From contig NZ_RRZK01000032.1 in assembly GCF_004348895.1 (NCBI RefSeq), positions 62,001 through 126,000 on the forward strand: a stretch of DNA of 64,000 nucleotides, given 5' to 3'. Of the stretch, positions 53,993 through 60,960 are shown in pieces. The notes below the pieces were generated by a model, which worked only from the letters and a program-made list of their open reading frames with translations, searched no databases and was not told the DNA's origin. The position numbers and the translations under genes were made by a program. This stretch comes from Pseudomonas vancouverensis (GTDB lineage: Bacteria > Pseudomonadota > Gammaproteobacteria > Pseudomonadales > Pseudomonadaceae). How positions within the stretch are numbered: position 1 is the first letter of the stretch; each line of letters begins with the position of its first letter.

Positions 53993-54015
53993 GTGTTATG
54001 GGGTGTTCGGAAGTT

Positions 54016-54972
54016 TTATTTCTTTGCAACGATGACCGCCCGCATCGGCGCCGGCAGCCCTTCGATGGTCTTGCTGTGGTCCTCGGGATCGAGGAAGTCA
54101 CTGAGCGACTGATATTTCATCCACTCGGTCCCGCGCTGCTCCTCGACCGTGGTCAGGCTCACATCCACGCATTTCACGTCAGAAAACCCGGCACGCCGCA
54201 GCCACAGTTCCAGCGCCGGCACCGACGGCAGGAACCACACATTGCGCATTTGCGCATAGCGGTCTTCCGGCACCAGCACCTGATGCTTGTCGCCTTCGAC
54301 CACCAAGGTTTCCAGCACCAGCTCGCCACCCTTGACCAGGCAGTCCTTCAGCGCCAACAGATGTTCGATCGGCGAGCGGCGGTGGTAGAACACGCCCATG
54401 GAAAACACCGTGTCGAAACCTTCGAGGTTCGCCGGCAGGTCTTCGAAGGGAAACGGCAGGTGCCAGGCATTCGGTTCGGACAGGTAGCGCTGCACGGCCT
54501 GGAACTGGCAGAAGAACAGCCAGTTCGGGTCGACACCGATCACGCTGTCCGCGCCGGCGCCGAGCATGCGCCACATGTAGTAACCGTTGCCGCAACCGAC
54601 ATCGAGAATGCGTTTGCCCCTGAGGTCCAGGTGCGGGGCGACCCGCGACCACTTCCAGTCCGAACGCCATTCGGTGTCGACGTGCACGCCGAACAGATCG
54701 AACGGCCCTTTGCGCCACGGTGACAGGCCCATCAACGCCGAGCGCATCTGTCCGCGGGTAGCATCGTCGCATTCTGTGTCCAGCTTCAGGCCGTTAAGCA
54801 GATCAACTTCGCTCGGCTGGATATTCGGCAAGGCATCCAGCGCGCTTTGCCAGCGCTCCAGGTCGCCATGACCTTTCTCCATCTTCTTGTCGAGTTGCGC
54901 TTGCAGGGTGCTGGCCCAATCAGCCAAAGGTGTGCCCGCCAGACGGCGAGCGAGGGGGGACAGATCAATCAT
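54016..54972 (-). CDS. cmoB: tRNA U34 carboxymethyltransferase CmoB
   Basis: This 318-residue Rossmann-fold enzyme transfers the carboxymethyl group of carboxy-SAM to 5-hydroxyuridine-34 of tRNA. The cofactor motif is ILDVGCGNGYYMWRML, followed by GVDPNWLFFCQFQAVQRYL and FDTVFSMGVFYHRRSP, all typical of CmoB. It overlaps cmoA by 4 bp, so maker and user of carboxy-SAM are co-translated. Confidence 0.96.
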   Translation of the reverse strand: MIDLSPLARRLAGTPLADWASTLQAQLDKKMEKGHGDLERWQSALDALPNIQPSEVDLLNGLKLDTECDDATRGQMRSALMGLSPWRKGPFDLFGVHVDTEWRSDWKWSRVAPHLDLRGKRILDVGCGNGYYMWRMLGAGADSVIGVDPNWLFFCQFQAVQRYLSEPNAWHLPFPFEDLPANLEGFDTVFSMGVFYHRRSPIEHLLALKDCLVKGGELVLETLVVEGDKHQVLVPEDRYAQMRNVWFLPSVPALELWLRRAGFSDVKCVDVSLTTVEEQRGTEWMKYQSLSDFLDPEDHSKTIEGLPAPMRAVIVAKK

Positions 54973-55712
54973 GGCAGGGCAATCAACGAGGCAAAGTTAA
55001 GACACTGGAACCACGGCACGACTTTCGAGAACCCGGCGGCCAGCAGGCGCTCGCGGTGTTCTTCGAGGCTGTCGGGCTTCATGACGTTTTCGATGGCGCT
55101 GCGCTTCTGGGCGATTTCCAGTTCGCTGTAGCCGTTGGCGCGTTTGAACGCGATGTGCAGGTCGGTGAGCAAGGCGTGTTCTTTGGCATCGTTGAAGCGC
55201 AGCTTTTCAGAGAGGATCAACGCACCACCGGGCAATAGCGACTGGCGGATGCGACCGAGCAGTGCGGTACGCTGATCCGGGGCAATGAATTGCAGGGTGA
55301 AGTTCAACGCCACCACCGAGGCCGGCTGAAATTGCAGGGCGAGGATGTCGCCTTCGATGACCTCCACCGGCAGCAGCTCCTGGAACATCGAATCCTGACC
55401 ATTGAGGTATTCGCGGCAGCGCTCAACCATCGCCGCTGAGTTATCCACAGCGATCACGCGGCAACCGTCGGTGCGCACGTGACGGCGTAAAGCCTGGGTC
55501 ACGGCGCCGAGCGATGCGCCGAGGTCATACAGCACGCTGTTGGGCTGGGCGAACTGCGCAGCGAGCACACCGAGGTTTTCCACGATGGTCGGATAGCCCG
55601 GCACCGAGCGCTTGATCATGTCCGGGAACACCCGCACCACGTCTTCGTTGAAGGCGAAGTCAGGCACCTGGGCCAAAGGCTGGGCGAAAAGGCGATCGGG
55701 TTCTTTGCTCAC
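54969..55712 (-). CDS. cmoA: Carboxy-S-adenosyl-L-methionine synthase CmoA
   Basis: This 247-residue SAM-binding protein converts SAM and prephenate to carboxy-SAM for CmoB. Visible family segments are FNEDVVRVFPDMIKRSVPGYP, LYDLGASLGAVTQALRRH and DNSAAMVERCREYL. The start is GTG 55712. It is the first gene of the cmoAB operon. The region upstream holds a REPIN. Confidence 0.95.
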   Translation of the reverse strand: MSKEPDRLFAQPLAQVPDFAFNEDVVRVFPDMIKRSVPGYPTIVENLGVLAAQFAQPNSVLYDLGASLGAVTQALRRHVRTDGCRVIAVDNSAAMVERCREYLNGQDSMFQELLPVEVIEGDILALQFQPASVVALNFTLQFIAPDQRTALLGRIRQSLLPGGALILSEKLRFNDAKEHALLTDLHIAFKRANGYSELEIAQKRSAIENVMKPDSLEEHRERLLAAGFSKVVPWFQCLNFASLIALP

Positions 55713-55832
55713 GGCGGTTCCGGCGGTGTCGGTGGAAAGGCCGGCATTTTAGCCAAGTTGGCGCGCGGATGCGCGGGTTGTCTGATAAAGCGGTGGGCAC
55801 GCTTGGGGTGCTGATTGGCAGTGAGATTGCTT

Positions 55833-55898
55833 TCGCGAGCAAGCTCGCTCCCACAAGGACTGCGCTGTACCCGTGGGAGTGAGCTTGCTCGCGATGCA
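55833..55898. repeat. Compact REPIN between cmoA and the lysoplasmalogenase gene
   Basis: TTCGCGAGCAAGCTCGCTCC at 55833 and the inverted GGGAGTGAGCTTGCTCGCGA ending near 55895 lie only about 16 bases apart. It ends directly before the stop of the gene at 55900. Confidence 0.88.
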
Positions 55899-55899
55899 T

Positions 55900-56535
55900 T
55901 CAGCGCGGTTTTTGGGTAAACGCCGAAGCCGTGATACCCCATTGCCCCAACCAATAGCTGAGGATAATCACATAAGGCGCCGCCTCGAACGGCACCACGA
56001 ACCGGCTGATCCCGATCACGCTGTCGGAAAATACAAAGGCCAGCGCACCTGCCGCCGCCAACAACGCGGAGCGTTTCGGCACATCGGTCCCCAAGCGGGC
56101 CAGTGCACGCCAGAGCATGGCGCTGATCGCCAGGCCATAGACAATCACCGGGATCAGCAACGGCCCCAGTCCGTGGGAAATCAGAATCCCCAGCAGCACC
56201 ACGCCGACACTGAGGGCAATGACCAGCGGCAACACCGACAGACGCCGGCAATCACTCAAGTAAGCTTTCAGGTAAGCCAGATGCGCGACGAGAAACGCCC
56301 CAAGCCCGAACACGAACAAATCCCCCGGCCATGCCAGCAGCACGTCACCGAGCAGGGAGAAGATCAAGCCCAGGCTGATCCAGCGTCGGTAATCGCTTGG
56401 CGGCGCGTCGTGCAGCCAGCCCAGCAGCGCCAACACCGGCAGCGGCTTGACCAGCAGGCACAGCAGGGAGGCGTGCACGCTCAGGCCGTAGAGAAAGGTC
56501 ACCGCGCCCATCAGCGCCAGGATCAGCCAACCCAC
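55900..56535 (-). CDS. YhhN-family membrane protein (lysoplasmalogenase-like)
   Basis: This 211-residue protein has about seven or eight membrane segments and the YhhN pattern KPLPVLALLGWLHD, GLIFSLLGDVLLAWPG, and FVFSDSVIGISRFVVPF, with conserved acidic residues in the membrane. Animal homologues hydrolyse lysoplasmalogens; the bacterial role is unclear. The start is GTG 56535, two bases after the stop of the upstream inhibitor gene, so both lie in one transcript. Confidence 0.85.
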   Translation of the reverse strand: MGWLILALMGAVTFLYGLSVHASLLCLLVKPLPVLALLGWLHDAPPSDYRRWISLGLIFSLLGDVLLAWPGDLFVFGLGAFLVAHLAYLKAYLSDCRRLSVLPLVIALSVGVVLLGILISHGLGPLLIPVIVYGLAISAMLWRALARLGTDVPKRSALLAAAGALAFVFSDSVIGISRFVVPFEAAPYVIILSYWLGQWGITASAFTQKPR

Positions 56536-56537
56536 GA

Positions 56538-56930
56538 TCAGTTCACCGAGATCGCGCAGTCAAAGACCTCCACCGGCAGCACTTCCGGCGCCCAGGGCTG
56601 CTGCGAGGTCAGGCGCAAACGCCCGGTACCGGAGGCGAAAGCCTGGAAGCGCCAGGTCGAAACCCCGGCCGAGCCGACGATGCCGGCATCCTCAGGATTG
56701 CGATAAACCTCTGGCCCCAACGAGTGCAGCACGCCACCGGCCGAGTCCTGGATAGCCCAGCGGTAACCCGTTGTCGGGTTGCTGGGCAGGCTCAGGATCA
56801 GGTTTTGCCCTTGGGCGAGCTTCACCGGGCATTCGCTTTGTTTTTCCACGGTCACGTTCTGTTTCGGTTGCGTGGCGCAGGCGGCCAGCAAGGCGAGGGC
56901 GAGGGGGACACACAGGCGAATGGGGGACAT
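56538..56930 (-). CDS. Chagasin-like cysteine protease inhibitor lipoprotein (I42)
   Basis: This 130-residue lipoprotein has a signal ending LAAC at 15-18 and an immunoglobulin-like I42 domain. The L2 loop NPTTGYRW is intact and GxG appears in ASGTGRLRL. The third loop, usually RPW, reads QPW here (TSQQPWAP). The family blocks papain-like proteases; the target here is unknown. I chose ATG 56930; the longer frame upstream has no family match. Confidence 0.87.
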   Translation of the reverse strand: MSPIRLCVPLALALLAACATQPKQNVTVEKQSECPVKLAQGQNLILSLPSNPTTGYRWAIQDSAGGVLHSLGPEVYRNPEDAGIVGSAGVSTWRFQAFASGTGRLRLTSQQPWAPEVLPVEVFDCAISVN

Positions 56931-57066
56931 AGGGTCGGTTGCTCCGGCGTTCACGACGAACGGCGAGCATAACTTAAGATGAGACAAAATGTGACCGGTG
57001 GCCCGGAGCACGCTCCGCGAGCCCCCGGTCCTGGCAGGTGGAAACCAATTGATGAGAACCAAATGA

Positions 57067-57456
57067 CTAGACCGTTACGTCAAGTTCACCTTCTATCTCG
57101 CCGGGGTCGGCAAACACCAACTTGAAACTGATCCGATACTTTTTGTTGATGTTATCGAGGTTGGCATTGAAGGTGCCACGTGTTGCCCGGTGATCTCCGG
57201 TCCTGGAATGATAAATCACGCTGTTCAGCTTTCCTCCAGGCACGAACGGCTGCTCGCCGCTCGCTGTGGACTGATCGATGATCAGGGAAAAGCCTGTATT
57301 ATCCGGAAAGCCGAAGTTATGGCTCTCGATAGCAATGTGAGGAGGATCAATGTGCACATTCACGCTGGTGCTGTTATAGATTTCGATATTGTTGTGTCTT
57401 GCTTTGAAATAACCGACAGCATTTACTTCGACGGGATGTTTGTCAGCGGGTTTCAT
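57067..57456 (-). CDS. Hypothetical protein, AT-richer accessory patch
   Basis: This 129-residue protein begins MKPADKHPVEVNAVGYFKAR and appears to be all-beta, with segments such as NIEIYNSTSVNVHIDPPHIA and KLNSVIYHSRTGDH. There is no signal peptide or membrane segment. The start ATG 57456 has AAGGA eight bases upstream. It lies 61 bp after the next unknown gene on the same strand, and the two are probably co-transcribed. Base composition is visibly AT-richer than in the neighbouring core genes. The function is not recognised. Confidence 0.65.
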   Translation of the reverse strand: MKPADKHPVEVNAVGYFKARHNNIEIYNSTSVNVHIDPPHIAIESHNFGFPDNTGFSLIIDQSTASGEQPFVPGGKLNSVIYHSRTGDHRATRGTFNANLDNINKKYRISFKLVFADPGEIEGELDVTV

Positions 57457-57517
57457 TAGGACTTCCTTGGGATCGATTGACGCAACTAATACGGATGTCA
57501 AAGCAAATGAGTAACTG

Positions 57518-58009
57518 TTATTTTTTAAAGTCTCGCGGGTAATTCTTTTGAAAGGATGACCAGGTCTGCTCTTTGAAGACCGGTGTATGACCCTTAAGGT
57601 CAAACTTTCCGCTTACGATGACCGTATCGTCCGGGTTGTCATAAAGCCCAAACACCAAGTCTTTGAAATGACCAAAGTACATTTCATTTTGCAAGCTGAG
57701 GTTTGCGTGTAGCTCCCCATCTCTCACCGGGTATCGAAGCCCTCGTTGATCATTGAAGTAGGCGTAAAGGTGCTTGTTGGACATTTTTACCGTAATGGGT
57801 TGTTTCTCTGCATAGAAAGCGTCGGAAAGAAGGAATTTAATAGAAGTCACAATTTTAGTGATGGGGTCGACTTCGTCAAACTCGAGATAAATGAATCCAT
57901 CGGAATGGCCGGCAAATACCTCTGTAGCGGTTATGGGTTTGCCATCAACTGTTCCGGTAAAGGTTCCTTTGGTTTGAGAGGTACTGAAAGAAGTATTCAA
58001 GTTGGCCAT
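57518..58009 (-). CDS. Hypothetical protein, AT-richer accessory patch
   Basis: This 163-residue soluble protein starts MANLNTSFSTSQTKGTFTGT and is also rich in beta-strand-like segments (FIYLEFDEVDPITKIVTSI, QPITVKMSNKHLYAYFND). It has no export signal. Like its neighbour it contains a short KGTF/RGTF-type strand, but overall similarity is too low to call them paralogues by eye. It is upstream of the 129-residue gene. The function is not recognised. Confidence 0.65.
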   Translation of the reverse strand: MANLNTSFSTSQTKGTFTGTVDGKPITATEVFAGHSDGFIYLEFDEVDPITKIVTSIKFLLSDAFYAEKQPITVKMSNKHLYAYFNDQRGLRYPVRDGELHANLSLQNEMYFGHFKDLVFGLYDNPDDTVIVSGKFDLKGHTPVFKEQTWSSFQKNYPRDFKK

Positions 58010-58317
58010 GATTAAAATCCGTTAAAAGTGGTGAGGTCGAGATGAACATTGTGTGCATTCGACTCCCCAACGGTATGGATAATCAGCTGCCTTGAATACT
58101 GTCAGATCTGTCAGTTTTTTAGAGTGTTTTGCTTGGGGAGAGATGGTTTTTATTGCCAAGGTCTGGATTGCGAAGCCTGGTTTTCTTGTTGCTGATATTA
58201 TCTGATGTACTTGGTAATATAAAATTATCTAATCCGCTTGGGTTTGGTAAAAGAAGCACCCGCGTAGCGCGGGGACTTCTTTCAAATCAAATTTTTGCCA
58301 GCAGAACGATCGTCTGG
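58010..58317. other. AT-rich intergenic region before the Lon-type gene
   Basis: This 308-bp stretch carries no convincing gene. It contains the leader and promoter of the unknown gene ending at 58009, a tandem CTGTCAG pair (58099-58105 and 58108-58114) followed by six T, an AT-rich block near 58190-58230, and the terminator at 58249-58283. An open frame through it runs antisense into lon and is rejected. Confidence 0.6.
58249..58283. terminator. Terminator after the Lon-type protease gene
   Basis: AAAAGAAG plus CCCGCG pair with CGCGGG plus CTTCTTT around TAG, with a two-base mismatch on each side. On the minus strand it is followed by TTTT, so it ends the lon transcript 35 bp after the stop. 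Confidence 0.75.
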
Positions 58318-60735
58318 TCAGAACAACACCTTCGCCACATCCGCAAAGCGCTTGGCAAAGTGCACGGTAATGCCTTCCTTCAGATACTCCGGCAACTCCT
58401 CGAAATTCCCCCGATTCGCTTCCGGCAGAATCAGTTCGAAGATCTTCTGCCGTCGCGCCGCAATCACTTTCTCGCGCACCCCACCAATCGGCAGCACATG
58501 CCCGGTCAACGTCAGTTCGCCGGTCATGGCCACACCTTTTTTCGGCGGCTGATTGCGCGCCAGCGACAGCAAGGCACTGGCCATGGTCACGCCGGCGCTC
58601 GGGCCGTCCTTCGGTGTGGCGCCTTCCGGTACGTGCAAGTGCACGAAGGCTTCGTCGAAGAACTTCGCATCGCCACCAAACATCTTCAGGTGGGAGCTCA
58701 CGTAGCTGTAGGCGATTTCCGCGGACTCTTTCATCACGTCACCCAGTTGCCCGGTGAGCTTGAAGCCGCGATTGAGCGTGTGAATTCGTGTCGCTTCGAT
58801 CGGCAGGGTCGCGCCGCCCATGCTGGTCCAGGCCAGACCCGTGATGACGCCGACGCCGGACAGTACCTGCTCGTTACGGAACACCGGTTTGCCAAGGGAG
58901 GCCTCCAGATCCTTAGGGCCGAGCTTGATCACCGCTTTCGGTTCCTCGAGCAGTTTCATCACCGCCTTACGCACCAGTTTGCCGAGGTTTTTTTCCAGCT
59001 GACGCACGCCGGCTTCCCGGGCATAACCGTCGACCAGCGCCTTGAGGGCGCTGTCGCTGATGCTCAGGCTGCCTTTGGACACGCCGGCTTTCTCAAGCTG
59101 CTTGGGCCACAGGTGGCGCTTGGCGATGGCGACTTTTTCTTCGGTGATGTAGCCCGACAGACGAATCACTTCCATCCGGTCCAGCAGCGGGCCGGGGATC
59201 GAGTCCAGGGTGTTGGCGGTGCAGACGAACAGCACCTTCGACAGGTCCATGCGCAGGTCGAGATAGTGGTCGAGGAATTCGACGTTCTGCTCGGGGTCAA
59301 GGGTTTCCAGCAGTGCCGAGGCCGGGTCGCCCTGGTAGCTCTGGCCCATCTTGTCGATCTCGTCGAGCATGATCACCGGGTTCATCACTTCGACGTCTTT
59401 CAGCGCCTGCACCAGTTTGCCCGGCTGTGCGCCGATGTAGGTGCGGCGATGGCCCTTGATCTCGGCTTCATCGCGCATACCGCCAAGGCTGAAGCGGTAG
59501 AACGGCCGGCCGAGGGACTCGGCGATGGATTTGCCGACGCTGGTCTTGCCCACGCCCGGCGGGCCGACCAGCAGGACAATGGAGCCGCTGATCTCGCCTT
59601 TGTAGGCGCCGACCGCGAGGAATTCGAGGATGCGGTCCTTGATGTCGTCAAGACCCGCATGGTGTTTGTCCAGCACCTTGCGTGCGTGCTTGAGATCGAG
59701 CTTGTCCTCGCCGTACACGCCCCAGGGCACCGAGGTCGCCCAATCGATGTAGTTACGGGTTACCGCGTATTCCGGTGAGCCGGTTTCGAGGATCGACAGC
59801 TTGTTCATTTCTTCTTCGAGGCGCTTCTGCACCTGCGCCGGCAGGACTTTACCCTCCAGTCGCTGTTCGAATTGCTCGAGATCAGCGCTGCGGTCGTCCT
59901 TGGTCAGCCCCAGCTCCTGCTGGATGACCTTGAGTTGTTCCTTGAGGAAGAACTCGCGTTGGTGCTCACCGATCTTGCGGTTTACCTCGGCGGAAATCTC
60001 TTTTTGCAGGCGCGCGACTTCTACTTCCTTGCGCAACATCGGCAGGACTTTTTCCATGCGCTTGAGCATGGGCACACAGTCGAGTACTTCCTGCAGTTCA
60101 CTACCTGTCGCCGAAGTGAGGGCGGCGGCGAAGTCGGTCAGCGGCGACGGGTCGTTGGGGCTGAAGCGGTTGAGGTAGTTTTTCAGTTCTTCGCTGTACA
60201 GCGGGTTGAGTGGCAGCAGCTCCTTGATCGCATTGATCAGGGCCATGCCATAGGCCTTGACCTCGTCGGTCGGCTCGGTGGGTTGATGCGGATACTCGAC
60301 TTCCACCAGGTACGGCGGACGATGATGCTTGAGCCAGGTCTTCAGGCGTACACGGGTCAGGCCCTGGGCGACGAATTGCAGTTTGCCGTTCTCGCGGCTG
60401 GCGTGGTGCACCTTGACCAGCGTGCCGTACAGCGGCAGGGCGGAGGTGTCGAAATGGCGCGGGTCTTCCTGGGGCGTGTCCATGTAGAACAGGGCCAGGG
60501 AGTGGTGCTCGGACTTGGCCACCAGGTCGAGGGTTTCGGCCCACGGCTCTTCATTGACGATCACCGGCAGCACCTGGGCCGGAAAGAAAGGGCGGTTGTG
60601 GATCGGAATGATGTAGACCTTGTCCGGCAGGTTCTGGCCGGGCAGGGCGAGGCCTTTGCCGGGGGCCTGGTGTTCGGCGTTTTCCGGATCGGCGTATTCG
60701 CTCGGGTCTTCGGGGAAGGCTTGCTGGTCGCTCAT
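58318..60735 (-). CDS. Lon-family ATP-dependent protease, AsrA-like
   Basis: This 805-residue AAA+ Ser-Lys protease has an N-terminal substrate domain (VYIIPIHNRPFFPAQVLPV), a Walker A GPPGVGKTSVGKSIAESLG near 388, and the catalytic Ser 713 in KDGPSAGVTMASALLSL with the Lys in REKVIAARR. The N-terminus, starting MSDQQAFPEDPSEY, is that of the second Lon-type protease of pseudomonads, AsrA of P. aeruginosa, linked to the heat-shock response. It is not the housekeeping Lon, which starts differently and is found near clpX. Promoters were not clear in the 225-bp upstream gap. Confidence 0.92.
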   Translation of the reverse strand: MSDQQAFPEDPSEYADPENAEHQAPGKGLALPGQNLPDKVYIIPIHNRPFFPAQVLPVIVNEEPWAETLDLVAKSEHHSLALFYMDTPQEDPRHFDTSALPLYGTLVKVHHASRENGKLQFVAQGLTRVRLKTWLKHHRPPYLVEVEYPHQPTEPTDEVKAYGMALINAIKELLPLNPLYSEELKNYLNRFSPNDPSPLTDFAAALTSATGSELQEVLDCVPMLKRMEKVLPMLRKEVEVARLQKEISAEVNRKIGEHQREFFLKEQLKVIQQELGLTKDDRSADLEQFEQRLEGKVLPAQVQKRLEEEMNKLSILETGSPEYAVTRNYIDWATSVPWGVYGEDKLDLKHARKVLDKHHAGLDDIKDRILEFLAVGAYKGEISGSIVLLVGPPGVGKTSVGKSIAESLGRPFYRFSLGGMRDEAEIKGHRRTYIGAQPGKLVQALKDVEVMNPVIMLDEIDKMGQSYQGDPASALLETLDPEQNVEFLDHYLDLRMDLSKVLFVCTANTLDSIPGPLLDRMEVIRLSGYITEEKVAIAKRHLWPKQLEKAGVSKGSLSISDSALKALVDGYAREAGVRQLEKNLGKLVRKAVMKLLEEPKAVIKLGPKDLEASLGKPVFRNEQVLSGVGVITGLAWTSMGGATLPIEATRIHTLNRGFKLTGQLGDVMKESAEIAYSYVSSHLKMFGGDAKFFDEAFVHLHVPEGATPKDGPSAGVTMASALLSLARNQPPKKGVAMTGELTLTGHVLPIGGVREKVIAARRQKIFELILPEANRGNFEELPEYLKEGITVHFAKRFADVAKVLF

Positions 60736-60906
60736 TTGGGCACCTGCGCAATGGGTATGGGTCTTAGATGGGGCAGGTTGGTGGTGGTTTCAATGATGGA
60801 TCAATGTGAATGGATGTTTCCGGGGCGTGTTCAGTAGACAGACAGGTTAGCTGGATTTGTCGCAGGCACTGCCTCCTGTGGGAGGGGTGGTGCAATATTT
60901 GTGTAT

Positions 60907-60939
60907 AAAAAAAGGCGACACCCGTGAGGGTATCGCCTT
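60907..60939 (-). terminator. Terminator after gcd
   Basis: On the minus strand AAGGCGA and ACCC pair with GGGT and TCGCCTT around a tetraloop, with one mismatch, followed by seven T (60913-60907). It lies 22 bp after the gcd stop. Confidence 0.88.
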
Positions 60940-60960
60940 GGCTTTTACTGCCGCTGAAAC

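Noticed and set aside
58129..59778. A 549-codon plus-strand frame from the AT-rich gap into lon
   Set aside because: Nearly all of it is antisense to the intact Lon-type protease gene, and the short upstream part has no support.
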